64,000 nt of DNA, from contig NZ_MU078694.1 of the NCBI RefSeq assembly GCF_014078525.1, positions 186,001 to 250,000 on the forward strand, given 5' to 3'. Source of the DNA: Nitrosopumilus sp. b3. GTDB taxonomy: Archaea; Thermoproteota; Nitrososphaeria; Nitrososphaerales; Nitrosopumilaceae. Both the position numbers and the translations under genes were made by a program. The notes under the pieces were generated by a model, which was given only the letters and a program-made list of their open reading frames with translations, was not told the origin of the DNA and searched no databases. Below, piece after piece: positions 1 through 7,831 of this stretch (its first letter is position 1; every line of letters begins with the position of its first letter).

Positions 1-2
1 TT

Positions 3-773
3 GATATGTTATTGACTTTTGCAGGAGTAATGGCACTTCATGCAAGTGTTGATTTACTAAATGATTTTTGGGATTTTAAACGAGGAATTGATACTAAAAC
101 TAAACGAACCAAAATGAGTGGAGGTACTGGAGTATTGCCTGAAGGGCTACTAAAACCGACCTCTGTTTATCGTGCAGGAATTGCATTTTTAATTATTGGT
201 TCTTTGATTGGAGGATATTTTGTATTTACAGATGGAATACTAATTGCAATAATTTTGGGATTTGCAATACTTTCAATTTATTTTTATTCCACAAAAATTG
301 TTGATTCTGGATTAGGTGAATTTTTTGTCGCAGTAAAGGGCTCAATGATTGTAATTGGCACATTCTTTATTCAATCAGGACAAATTAACATGGAGTCAAT
401 ACTTGGTGGCATTGTTGTTGGCTCTTTGTCTGCATTAGTGCTATTCATTGCATCATTTCCTGATCATGATGCAGACAAGTCAAAAGGTAGAAAGACTTTG
501 GTTATAGCAGTTGGAAAGAAGAAAGCATCTCAATTGTTTTGGATTTTTCCATTAATATCATATGGTGCAATAATTGGTGGAGTATCTGTAAGTCTATTCC
601 CTGTACTCTCTTTGATTAGCCTTCTTAGTATGCCATTAATGATAAAATCTGGTCTTGGATTGCAAAAAAACTATGATGCTGTAGATGGACTAGTACCATT
701 TATGTCCTCTACTCTATTATTTGGTAGAATTACAGGTGCCCTATTTGTAATTAGTTTCTTAATTGACATTTGA
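3..773 (+). CDS. UbiA-family prenyltransferase, N-terminus cut by window edge
   Basis: Integral-membrane prenyltransferase that attaches a polyprenyl chain to an aromatic or similar acceptor; in this group of archaea a quinone or lipid role is likely. The frame is open to the first base of the window, and the visible 255 residues are shorter than the usual 280-300, so the start lies outside. The first Asp-rich motif NDFWDFKRGID and the second, DHDADKSKGRKT, are both present and would bind Mg-diphosphate. Several hydrophobic segments follow each motif. It resembles MenA-type enzymes, but the acceptor cannot be read from the sequence. Confidence 0.85.
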   Translation, partial: DMLLTFAGVMALHASVDLLNDFWDFKRGIDTKTKRTKMSGGTGVLPEGLLKPTSVYRAGIAFLIIGSLIGGYFVFTDGILIAIILGFAILSIYFYSTKIVDSGLGEFFVAVKGSMIVIGTFFIQSGQINMESILGGIVVGSLSALVLFIASFPDHDADKSKGRKTLVIAVGKKKASQLFWIFPLISYGAIIGGVSVSLFPVLSLISLLSMPLMIKSGLGLQKNYDAVDGLVPFMSSTLLFGRITGALFVISFLIDI

Positions 774-811
774 CGCTTTAGACATAAATTTAGTAATTCT
801 TTACAATTAAC

Positions 812-1912
812 ATGATTTCAGGATTTGCTACAAAAGAGGGAACCAAAAAATTTGCTCAAAATTCAGGTGTAAATCAAGCTAATTTCAAAGATTTTGTAAA
901 TCTCACTCTTTCAAATGTCGGAATAGGCACATATCTTGGTGATCCCGATTCAAAAACTGATGAATTAGTTACAAATGCCGTAAAACAATCAATCTTATCC
1001 GGAGTTAATGTTGTAGATACTGCAATTAATTATCGTGCTCAAAAAGCAGAGCGTTCTGTTGGAAAAGCAATATCTGAATTAATTCAGGAAGGAAAAATCT
1101 CTCGGGATCAGTTGTTTGTAAGTACTAAAAATGGCTATGTCACAAATGATGCAGATGTTCAATTAGGTTTTTGGGAATATGTGAAAGAAGAATATTCGCA
1201 AAAAGGAGTAATCAAAGAAGGTGACGTCACATCTGGATATCATTGTATGACTCCTCCATATCTTTCTGATCAACTAGACCGAAGTTTGAAGAATCTGAAT
1301 ATGGATTGTGTTGATTTGATGTATTTGCACAATGCAGTTGAGGGACAAATAAAAGATGTATCAAAAGAACAATTTTTGGAAAATTTAAAATCCGTTTTTG
1401 AATTATATGAACAAAAACGTGATGAGGGAAAAATAAAATTTTACGGAATGGCAACATGGGAATGCTTTAGAGTTGCACAAGATAATCCCCAATACCTTTC
1501 TCTTGAAGATACTGTAAATTTAGCTAAAAAAATTGGTGGAGATAATCATGGGTTTAGATTTATTCAATTACCATTCAATATGCATTATGATCAAGCATTA
1601 CTTGGAAAAACTCAGATGATTAATGACAAACAAGTTTCAATTTTAGAGGCATCCTCATCATTGGGAATTGGTGTGTTTACCAGTGTTCCATTTATGCAGG
1701 GACGATTACTTGCTCCGGGCGTTATGCCTGAATTCAATGAGTTAAAATCCTCCCTTCGTGCTTTGCAATTTATTCGCTCATCTCCTGGAATTTTGGCTCC
1801 TCTGGTTGGGCAGAAATCATCACAGCATGTGTCAGAAAATCTTGAAATTATGAAAATTCCTCCAATCCCTGAAGATGAATTTCTAGCCTTGGTCAAAAAA
1901 CTTACTTCCTGA
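812..1912 (+). CDS. Aldo/keto reductase family oxidoreductase
   Basis: Predicted cytosolic NAD(P)H-dependent reductase with the aldo/keto reductase TIM barrel. The four catalytic residues can be placed: Asp69 and Tyr74 (DTAINY), Lys106 (STKNG) and His173 (YLHN). At 366 residues it is longer than a typical 300-330 residue member because of an insert of roughly residues 110-150. The ATG at 812 follows the UbiA gene by 38 bp on the same strand, so co-transcription is possible but unproven. The substrate is unknown. Confidence 0.88.
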   Translation: MISGFATKEGTKKFAQNSGVNQANFKDFVNLTLSNVGIGTYLGDPDSKTDELVTNAVKQSILSGVNVVDTAINYRAQKAERSVGKAISELIQEGKISRDQLFVSTKNGYVTNDADVQLGFWEYVKEEYSQKGVIKEGDVTSGYHCMTPPYLSDQLDRSLKNLNMDCVDLMYLHNAVEGQIKDVSKEQFLENLKSVFELYEQKRDEGKIKFYGMATWECFRVAQDNPQYLSLEDTVNLAKKIGGDNHGFRFIQLPFNMHYDQALLGKTQMINDKQVSILEASSSLGIGVFTSVPFMQGRLLAPGVMPEFNELKSSLRALQFIRSSPGILAPLVGQKSSQHVSENLEIMKIPPIPEDEFLALVKKLTS

Positions 1913-1952
1913 TTGACTCTATTTTTAAAAAATTCATATGGAAAAATAATAA

Positions 1953-2345
1953 ATGAGCCAATACTCGGAAATAGAATGCATGTCTGCTAAGATTTATGAT
2001 TATACAAAAATATGTGAATCTGTCTTATTGATTGATCCTAAAATTCGATTTGCTGGTGTGATAAATGAAAGAGGTAGATTGGTTGCTGGCGGAATGAGAG
2101 AAAATGTTGAACCCCTAGAAAGTGAAAAAGATGATGAAATGATTTTCATGGAATTGGCCTTACGTGTAAAAATGAGAAAAGAATTTGATAAGCAATTAGG
2201 CCCTGTAAATTTTGCAATGGCTTCAAGAGAACGTGCTTTGGCCATTAGTGTATTGATTAATGATGATATTCTTTATGTCGTATCAGAACCTGATTCTGAT
2301 TATGGTGTACTGCCTAAGAAAATTCTCGAGATAGTTCATTCGTAG
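1953..2345 (+). CDS. Conserved thaumarchaeal protein, DUF6659-like
   Basis: A 130-residue soluble protein. I see no catalytic motif. It is clearly paralogous to the product of 33604-34008: both have a GVINE-GRLVAGG segment near residues 35-47, then a KMRKE-D--LGP stretch, then a C-terminal hydrophobic beta pair. The fold may be a small alpha/beta sensor or roadblock-like domain, but that is a guess. ATG 1953 is used; a second in-frame ATG lies at 1980. Assignment to DUF6659 is from memory of the family and is tentative. Confidence 0.75.
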   Translation: MSQYSEIECMSAKIYDYTKICESVLLIDPKIRFAGVINERGRLVAGGMRENVEPLESEKDDEMIFMELALRVKMRKEFDKQLGPVNFAMASRERALAISVLINDDILYVVSEPDSDYGVLPKKILEIVHS

Positions 2346-2411
2346 AATTCATTTCCATTTTTGGGAATTTATGATCTTATTAATTAGCAATCAAAATTCA
2401 TTGTTACTAAC

Positions 2412-2612
2412 ATGGCAGCACATGATAAATTAGATACAAATTATTTGGCAATCACAGAATTAACATCTGAAATCAATTCAATTGTTCGAAGATCTTTTGA
2501 TGGTGGAAATAAAAAATTGTCTTCATCTGATGTAGAGCATATTTTGAGAATCACATCTGATGTTGCATCTAAAATTCGACCACAACTCAAAGAATTAACC
2601 GTAAAACCTTGA
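2412..2612 (+). CDS. Small conserved hypothetical protein (66 aa)
   Basis: A 66-residue, mostly helical, soluble protein starting at ATG 2412 about 65 bp after the previous gene. No recognisable domain, cysteine motif or signal peptide. Codon use matches its neighbours and the reading frame is clean, so it is probably real. Function unknown. Confidence 0.55.
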   Translation: MAAHDKLDTNYLAITELTSEINSIVRRSFDGGNKKLSSSDVEHILRITSDVASKIRPQLKELTVKP

Positions 2613-2668
2613 TACATCTGAGCCATAAAAAATTACTTCTATCACAACACTGGGTTTCTAACTGTATC

Positions 2669-2676
2669 TATAAATA
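2669..2676 (+). promoter_or_regulatory. TATA element of the YHS mini-gene
   Basis: TATAAATA begins 29 bp before the GTG start at 2698. This is the usual distance for a leaderless archaeal transcript, and it supports that GTG as the real start. Confidence 0.6.
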
Positions 2677-2697
2677 GAAATTAAAAAGACAAATTTT

Positions 2698-2844
2698 GTG
2701 CCAGTAGATCCTGTATGCGGAATTGAACTTGATGAAGATCTTGCATTACTTCATGAATACGGTGGAAAAAAATTCCATTTTTGCTGTAATGGTTGCAGAC
2801 GAATCTTTATCAAAAAACCTCGTAAGTATAAAAATAATGTTTAG
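2698..2844 (+). CDS. YHS-domain mini-protein (48 aa)
   Basis: Begins at GTG 2698. The product reads DPVCGIEL near its start and FHFCCNGCRRIF near residue 35, the pattern of the YHS domain (named for Tyr-His-Ser) found in metal-handling proteins and fused to copper ATPases. Essentially the whole 48-residue protein is the domain. Its last codons overlap the stop of the minus-strand Asn-synthase-like gene by 4 bp. A role in metal binding or delivery is inferred from the family. Confidence 0.75.
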   Translation: MPVDPVCGIELDEDLALLHEYGGKKFHFCCNGCRRIFIKKPRKYKNNV

Positions 2845-3785
2845 ATTGGAAAAGCACCGCACATTCTGCAGAATTTAGAATTTTTAACTTCATGTTTACA
2901 ATATGGGCATGGATTCTCTGAGCTTTTTTCAGGAACTCCAAACAATCTCTTGAAAATTTCATAGTAATGCATCGACTCTCTACTTCTAATGACTACTCCG
3001 TCTTCTTTTTCTGTTGTTAGTTTCTTTTCGACATATTTTTCCTCATTTATTATGGATTCAAACAAATTTGTTAGTCCAGCAGTCCCTGAACCGTCTTGCA
3101 TTGGTGATTTCTCTCTCCATGTTATTTGCTTAGGCAAAAACTCCTCAAACGTCTTGCGAAGAATCCATTTTCCGTGTCTTTGCTCATTTTCATTTTTAAC
3201 TTTCAAGTTTGCTGGAATTTTTTTTGCCAGTTCTACTACTTTGTCATTTAGAAAAGGCGATTCTATCTCAATTCCAATTTCCTTGCCAATCTTTTGAGTG
3301 GGAAAATGCATTACAGAGCAAACCCGAGTAATCTCTGCTTCTAATTCATTTTCAGGTTTGTTTACAAGGAAACTATACCCTGCAAACAATTCATCTGCAC
3401 CATCCCCAGTAATGATTGATTTTTCTCCATTATCTTTTGCCCATTTTATTGCAAGATACATTACAACATTATTTCTAATTTCAATATCGTTGAAATTTTT
3501 TAAAATCTTAATTGTCTCCTCAACTGCTTCGAGAATTTTGGCAGTTTTAACCTGATAAATCGTAAGATGCAAACCAAATTCCTTTGCTATTCTTTGACAA
3601 TATGTGAGGTCTGTTGAAACAAAATCTTCAGCAATAATTGCTATCGCTTTTGGTTTTCTGCTTTTTAAAAAATATGCTATGATGGAGCTATCCAATCCTC
3701 CTGATAATGCTATCAAATTAGATTTGCATGAGTTGCATGAATCTTCTAAAACTTTGTAGAGTTCCTTGGAAGCATTATCCAACAT
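2841..3785 (-). CDS. Asparagine-synthase-domain protein with C-terminal zinc ribbon
   Basis: ATP-pyrophosphatase (PP-loop) enzyme of the asparagine synthetase C-terminal family. The PP-loop SGGLDSS is at residues 28-34 and the GDGADELFAGY motif at 127-137. The N-terminal glutaminase domain of AsnB is missing, so it would need ammonia or another amidotransferase, or may act on another substrate. The last 22 residues form a zinc ribbon with Cys293, Cys296, Cys306 and Cys309, which is unusual for AsnB. It is about 314 residues against roughly 500 for full AsnB. It converges with the YHS gene. Confidence 0.85.
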   Translation of the reverse strand: MLDNASKELYKVLEDSCNSCKSNLIALSGGLDSSIIAYFLKSRKPKAIAIIAEDFVSTDLTYCQRIAKEFGLHLTIYQVKTAKILEAVEETIKILKNFNDIEIRNNVVMYLAIKWAKDNGEKSIITGDGADELFAGYSFLVNKPENELEAEITRVCSVMHFPTQKIGKEIGIEIESPFLNDKVVELAKKIPANLKVKNENEQRHGKWILRKTFEEFLPKQITWREKSPMQDGSGTAGLTNLFESIINEEKYVEKKLTTEKEDGVVIRSRESMHYYEIFKRLFGVPEKSSENPCPYCKHEVKNSKFCRMCGAFPI

Positions 3786-3890
3786 TACTCAGTTTCCTCT
3801 GAAATTAAAATATCTATGCCTGATCAAATTCTCCGGCTAAACATAGATTCATTGCAAACTTAAAATATGTTATAAGATTTTTGGGAATTG

Positions 3891-4307
3891 ATGCTTCTTC
3901 CTGCTGAAATTGAATCTAAAACTCTAATTCCAGCATTACGTGCAATACTTGCAAAAAAGCTTGCAGAAGATCATAATATTAGAGAAGATGAAATATCAAA
4001 AATGCTCGGAGTTACTCAAGCAGCTATTAGTAATTATATTCGTGGAACAAGAGGTGACCCATCTTTAATTGCCAAACTATTGGCAGAAAAACAAGTTGCA
4101 ATTATGATTAATGAACTCAGTGATAGTCTTTCATCAGATATGGCATATACTCCGTCCAGTCTTTCGAAATTCATTGGCCTTTGTAATTATATTAAATCTA
4201 GTCTACTAATTTGTGAGATACACCACAATCTTGAATCTGACATTGATGAACAAGTTTGCAAAGAATGTGAAAACATGCTTCTCAAAGGTCCTGGAAGCGT
4301 TTACTAG
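3891..4307 (+). CDS. HTH transcriptional regulator (XRE-like N-terminus)
   Basis: Residues about 20-65 form a helix-turn-helix (EDEISKMLGVTQAAISNYI), the pattern of the COG2522-type archaeal regulators. The C-terminal half holds CEIHHNLESDIDEQVCKEC, a possible metal-binding Cys/His cluster. ATG 3891 is preferred over the in-frame TTG three bases earlier; an AT-rich TATA-like element lies about 25-30 bp upstream. Its stop overlaps the Alba gene stop by 4 bp (tail to tail). The target is unknown. Confidence 0.8.
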   Translation: MLLPAEIESKTLIPALRAILAKKLAEDHNIREDEISKMLGVTQAAISNYIRGTRGDPSLIAKLLAEKQVAIMINELSDSLSSDMAYTPSSLSKFIGLCNYIKSSLLICEIHHNLESDIDEQVCKECENMLLKGPGSVY

Positions 4308-4618
4308 ATTTTATTTAAAATAATTTCAATTGTTGATGTCATACTTCCAATCCCAGGAGCTTCTGCTGTATCTAGAATAATTTTTTGAATTTTGGAATTG
4401 CCTTTTAGCATTTTTTCAGTGATGATGTTTGCAACTGCAACTGCATTTGGAATTGAATTCCCCTTTGATTTTAAAATGACTTGATGCTTGCTACCTAATG
4501 TTGATAATACATCAATAGCTGATTGCATTACAGGATCATTTCCAATGTTTATGATGGTACCCTCAGACTTTTCGGTCTGCTCTTGACCATACGGTTCAGT
4601 TGTCTCTTCCATGAGCAT
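4304..4618 (-). CDS. Alba-family chromatin / RNA-binding protein
   Basis: Small dimeric nucleic-acid-binding protein that coats DNA and RNA in archaea. After an acidic 20-residue tail, the Alba fold is recognisable: INIGNDPVMQSAID, then KSKGNSIPNAVAVANII (position of the conserved Lys and loop), and the C-terminal EIILNK strand. The length (104 aa) is near the family norm plus the tail. Met1 at 4618 and Met3 at 4612 are both possible starts. It sits between a HTH regulator and rpoK. Confidence 0.88.
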   Translation of the reverse strand: MLMEETTEPYGQEQTEKSEGTIINIGNDPVMQSAIDVLSTLGSKHQVILKSKGNSIPNAVAVANIITEKMLKGNSKIQKIILDTAEAPGIGSMTSTIEIILNKI

Positions 4619-4669
4619 TATTCAACAATCAGCAATTTTTTGTTCTTTTAAGTTTTATCGACCAATGAT

Positions 4670-5173
4670 TCATTTTTCAAAGTAATCAATTGGAATATTT
4701 TGGAAATCTCCGTTTGGAAGAACCCTTCTAATTGTAATTGGTATGACTCTTTGTTCTAGTTCCTCCATTGCAATATCTAATGAGATTCTTGCAGTTTTTG
4801 GAATTGGAATAAATGGTGGAGCTCCTAATGATAGTTGCAAAGCTCTTGCACCCATAATCCTTGCTTTTTCAAATCTAGTAAGTGTTGGAGGACCGATTGT
4901 GATTTTTCCTTTCTCACAAGGAATTTCTGCTGCTTCATGTTCTTCAACTTTTTCAACAACTTCTCTGCTCTCAATCTCTTTGATTCTTTTTTCAAGACTT
5001 TCTTGATCTTTTTCACTTAGTGGTTCTAGACCTCCTTTCTTCTCAATTAATTTTCGATAAGTATCTAATGCTTTGTTCAGTCCAGCATTTGATTCTGTTG
5101 TATCTTCTGGTGTTTCTACAACTTCTTCAGTTTGAGGCACATCTAACAATGGGGCTTCTTTAACATCAGACAA
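4670..5173 (-). CDS. rpoK: DNA-directed RNA polymerase subunit K (Rpo6) with long acidic N-terminus
   Basis: The C-terminal 75 residues match Rpo6/Rpb6: LTRFEKARIMGARALQLS and later AMEELEQRVIPITIRR. This subunit clamps the polymerase core and promotes assembly. An extra acidic, Glu-rich arm of about 90 residues precedes it. I prefer TTG at 5173, because a palindromic TATA (5196-5203) ends 23 bp upstream. An in-frame ATG at 5212 would add 13 residues but would place the TATA inside the coding region. It diverges from the cyclophilin-like gene at 5226. Confidence 0.9.
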   Translation of the reverse strand: MSDVKEAPLLDVPQTEEVVETPEDTTESNAGLNKALDTYRKLIEKKGGLEPLSEKDQESLEKRIKEIESREVVEKVEEHEAAEIPCEKGKITIGPPTLTRFEKARIMGARALQLSLGAPPFIPIPKTARISLDIAMEELEQRVIPITIRRVLPNGDFQNIPIDYFEK

Positions 5174-5195
5174 GTAACAAAATTTTCTTAAAACG

Positions 5196-5203
5196 TTATA
5201 TAA
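5196..5203. promoter_or_regulatory. Palindromic, symmetrically placed bidirectional TATA element
   Basis: TTATATAA reads the same on both strands. Its edges are each exactly 23 bp from the first base of a TTG start: rpoK at 5173 on the minus strand and the cyclophilin-like gene at 5226 on the plus strand. It fits one TATA serving two leaderless divergent transcripts. Confidence 0.65.
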
Positions 5204-5225
5204 TCTAATCATTTTAAAGTACGAA

Positions 5226-5612
5226 TTGAGCGCATCTTCTGTTTCCAGAAAACAACTAATTTTAGAAGTTCGTGGAAAGGCAAAAATCTCGTGTGATCTA
5301 AAACGTCATTTGTCTCCGCGCACTGTTGGGACAATAATGAGATCTTTGCCATTGGAAGGAAATGCTCATTTTTTGGGAAAAAGTATTTTGTATTTTGAAA
5401 CTAATGTTGACTCTGGAACAGAGAGGGCAAGATCCGAATTCAAAAAAGGTGATGTGGCATTCTTATCATCTTCAGGGAGTGTTTGCTTTTTCCTAAACGA
5501 TGTTGTTTCTGGAAAAACTATGACTCCTATTGGAAAATTACGTGACGATATTGATGTGCTAAAGAATGTTAAATCTGGAGATATACTGTGTATCTATGAG
5601 GAAACTGCTTGA
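5226..5612 (+). CDS. Cyclophilin-like fold protein (archaeal COG2164-type)
   Basis: A 128-residue beta-rich soluble protein. The segments ILYFETNVDSGTERARSEFKKGDVA-F and CFFLNDV resemble the archaeal Cyclophil_like (DUF369/COG2164) family, whose function is not established. It starts at TTG 5226; no ATG is available nearby, and the symmetric TATA supports this start. Its 3' end overlaps the S25e gene (minus) by 19 bp. Confidence 0.72.
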   Translation: MSASSVSRKQLILEVRGKAKISCDLKRHLSPRTVGTIMRSLPLEGNAHFLGKSILYFETNVDSGTERARSEFKKGDVAFLSSSGSVCFFLNDVVSGKTMTPIGKLRDDIDVLKNVKSGDILCIYEETA

Positions 5613-5905
5613 TACAAATGATGTCCTGAATAACCGCCAACTCTTTTCACAGTTCCTTTAATTGCAGAATTTTTTAGAAATGCATTTGCTGCAGAAATTT
5701 TGACACCTGTTTGTCTTGCAAGATCTTGAACTGTAACCACTTTGGAATTTTGAATAATTTTCATGGCTTGCTGTTCGTTAACCTTAACTGTAATCTCTGC
5801 TTTCTTTGGGCCACTTTCGCCTTTGTCTTTTTTGCTCTTTTTAGTATCCTTACTTCCTGCTGATTTGTCTTTACTTGCAGCTGTTGGCTTTTTTGCTCCA
5901 CCCAT
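5594..5905 (-). CDS. rps25e: 30S ribosomal protein S25e
   Basis: Archaeal/eukaryotic small-subunit protein. A Lys/Ser-rich basic tail of about 35 residues is followed by the winged-helix core: VTVQDLARQTGVKISAANAFL and the C-terminal GGYSGHHLYQ. The length (103 aa) is normal. The gene is convergent with, and overlaps by 19 bp, the cyclophilin-like gene. Confidence 0.9.
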   Translation of the reverse strand: MGGAKKPTAASKDKSAGSKDTKKSKKDKGESGPKKAEITVKVNEQQAMKIIQNSKVVTVQDLARQTGVKISAANAFLKNSAIKGTVKRVGGYSGHHLYQAVSS

Positions 5906-6026
5906 AAATCTAGAAAAAAATATTCCTCTTATAAACGATGAAGAATTTTACTGAGTGGAATTCTAATTAATTTGAAAAAATCTAAATTTATTTCAAGTAT
6001 AAATAACATCTTGTCTTTCATTAACT

Positions 6027-6239
6027 ATGGGTATTGTATCTAAAGGTGCTAAATGCAATGTTGAAGGATGTGATCAAGACGGTGCTCGTTCTTTAAACAC
6101 TACAAAGGTGGAAAATGCTGGTCTTAGAGTAAACTCACCAGGTAAAAAAACAGTGCTTTGCAAAGAACACTATAAAGAGTGGAAAAAAGAATCTAAAGAC
6201 GATCGTGATCTTGAACGTGCAAGATTTGATAAATTTTAG
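6027..6239 (+). CDS. Small zinc-binding protein (70 aa)
   Basis: Soluble, basic protein with CNVEGCDQDG near residue 10 and VLCKEHYKEW near residue 43, giving a Cys/Cys/Cys/His set that could hold one zinc. The C-terminal 20 residues are highly charged. A TATA-like TATAAATAA lies about 28 bp before ATG 6027, a classic leaderless arrangement. Abundant, conserved small proteins of this look are common in this group; function unknown. Confidence 0.7.
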   Translation: MGIVSKGAKCNVEGCDQDGARSLNTTKVENAGLRVNSPGKKTVLCKEHYKEWKKESKDDRDLERARFDKF

Positions 6240-6244
6240 CTTTG

Positions 6245-7312
6245 TTAATTTGAAGGACTTTTAGAATAATCCTCTTTGAGTTTTTCATATAATTTGTCTA
6301 ATTTCTTATAGAGTCTTTTTGGCTCTCTTTTTTTCTGGTTACTTAATACATACAATGCAAGAATGGGAAATGCAATTGTTGCATCTGCATATACTGTAAC
6401 CATTCCGTTATGTGCGTCCTGAACTTTGCCCCAACTTTTTCCTTCTTGTAGTGTTGCACCTGACAATCCCCCAGTATCAGGACGAGCATCAGTAATTTGA
6501 ATAATGTAATCTTGGCCACCATCGTTTCTTTTAAGAATTTGATCAAGTAATGGGCCTGTTTGCTGAGCAGTATTTTTTGGAACTCCTCCGCCCAGCTCTA
6601 AAATTCCTGATTTTTTTGAATCATAAAGAATGGCTGCCTGCTCTATAATCTCCCTTACAAAATCTAAATTGTAAATTTTGTCTTTTAGTCTATGAACTGC
6701 TAAATTCAAGGCCAGTGATGAATCCTTTATTGTAGATATGTAAACTGGAACATCATATTCGTACGCTGATGTGACAAAACTTTTTTCAGGGTATTTTGAT
6801 TTTTCCTTACTTATCTTCCCCATCAAATTACAAAATTCTGCAGTTGTAAATGGCTTGTCTGGGAAATCATCCCCAAACATATTTTGAATTAGCTTATCTT
6901 CTGCCTCTAAAGTTTCATTAAATTTAATATAGACATCTCTAATTCTCACGATTTCATTTTCATACAATTTCATATCATCTACATCAAAACTTCCTTGTTT
7001 TACTGGTAATCCCCATGCAAAATGATCTTCGTGATATACATTTGCACCAGTTGTAATTATCCAGTCCACAAAACCTCTTTCTATAAGTGTCTTGATTATT
7101 CCACCAAACCCAACAGGTGTCATTGCTCCTGAAACTGTAAGGCAAATTGTAGCATCTTCCTCAATCATCTGAGCATATAGTTTAGCTGCATCTCCAAGTT
7201 GTCTTCCGTTATATCCTGTACTTGCAAAGACGTCTACTAAATCCTCTATGGTCATATTTGGATCTAGTTTAATGTGAGGAATATCTTTACCATGAAATTC
7301 ATGTGAGTCCAC
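6245..7312 (-). CDS. Deoxyhypusine synthase family enzyme (possibly DHS-like)
   Basis: NAD-dependent aminobutyl-transfer enzyme. DHS modifies a lysine of translation factor aIF5A using spermidine; relatives make polyamines. The fold is clear: LTVSGAMTPVGFGG near residue 60, TGANVYHEDHF near 90, and the active-site lysine in SWGK (Lys296). The region that carries the conserved His pair in eukaryotic DHS (GGG-KHH) reads GGGVPKNTAQQ here. That is typical of the prokaryotic DHS-like branch, so the true reaction may differ. 355 residues, normal length. Confidence 0.8.
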   Translation of the reverse strand: MDSHEFHGKDIPHIKLDPNMTIEDLVDVFASTGYNGRQLGDAAKLYAQMIEEDATICLTVSGAMTPVGFGGIIKTLIERGFVDWIITTGANVYHEDHFAWGLPVKQGSFDVDDMKLYENEIVRIRDVYIKFNETLEAEDKLIQNMFGDDFPDKPFTTAEFCNLMGKISKEKSKYPEKSFVTSAYEYDVPVYISTIKDSSLALNLAVHRLKDKIYNLDFVREIIEQAAILYDSKKSGILELGGGVPKNTAQQTGPLLDQILKRNDGGQDYIIQITDARPDTGGLSGATLQEGKSWGKVQDAHNGMVTVYADATIAFPILALYVLSNQKKREPKRLYKKLDKLYEKLKEDYSKSPSN

Positions 7313-7419
7313 TTTGAAAAATAATTTTCTATTCTAATTAATACTTGCGGAAAGGCTGCGTTTTGAATTGTCTTCTAATTCAAACATTACTTAATTAGGA
7401 ATGATCTGAAATAATACTA

Positions 7420-7755
7420 ATGAAAATAATTGATCTGTATAATCCTGAAAGAGTCAACAAATCTCCTGATGATGTAGAAATACTAATGTCCTCAGGAAGT
7501 TTTGTTCAAGACGAGTTTGTAATTTCTAAGGTGGAATTACGTCTATACAAAGAACGGAATGATGACAAATTAGGTGCTTTTTCACTAATTACTTCTTTTG
7601 TAGAGACTGATAAGGGTTCAGTCGAAATGATTTTTGATGAGGGATTTCGTGGGGATGATCCATTGAAAAGAACTAAGGATTTTTTAATTTCTAATTTAGG
7701 TATATCTGCTTTAGTTTTACGCTCAATAATTTGTCTGCGTGAAAAATTAGATTGA
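7420..7755 (+). CDS. Hypothetical protein (111 aa)
   Basis: Soluble, predicted alpha/beta protein starting at ATG 7420. No motif, signal peptide or Cys cluster that I recognise. It has normal codon use and stands alone between the DHS-family gene and a secreted protein. Confidence 0.6.
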   Translation: MKIIDLYNPERVNKSPDDVEILMSSGSFVQDEFVISKVELRLYKERNDDKLGAFSLITSFVETDKGSVEMIFDEGFRGDDPLKRTKDFLISNLGISALVLRSIICLREKLD

Positions 7756-7831
7756 TTTCAAATTTTTACTGAGTATTCTTACTGATAATTTCTGCTTGTT
7801 CCTTAAGTAGAAAATTTTGTTTTTTGCACAT

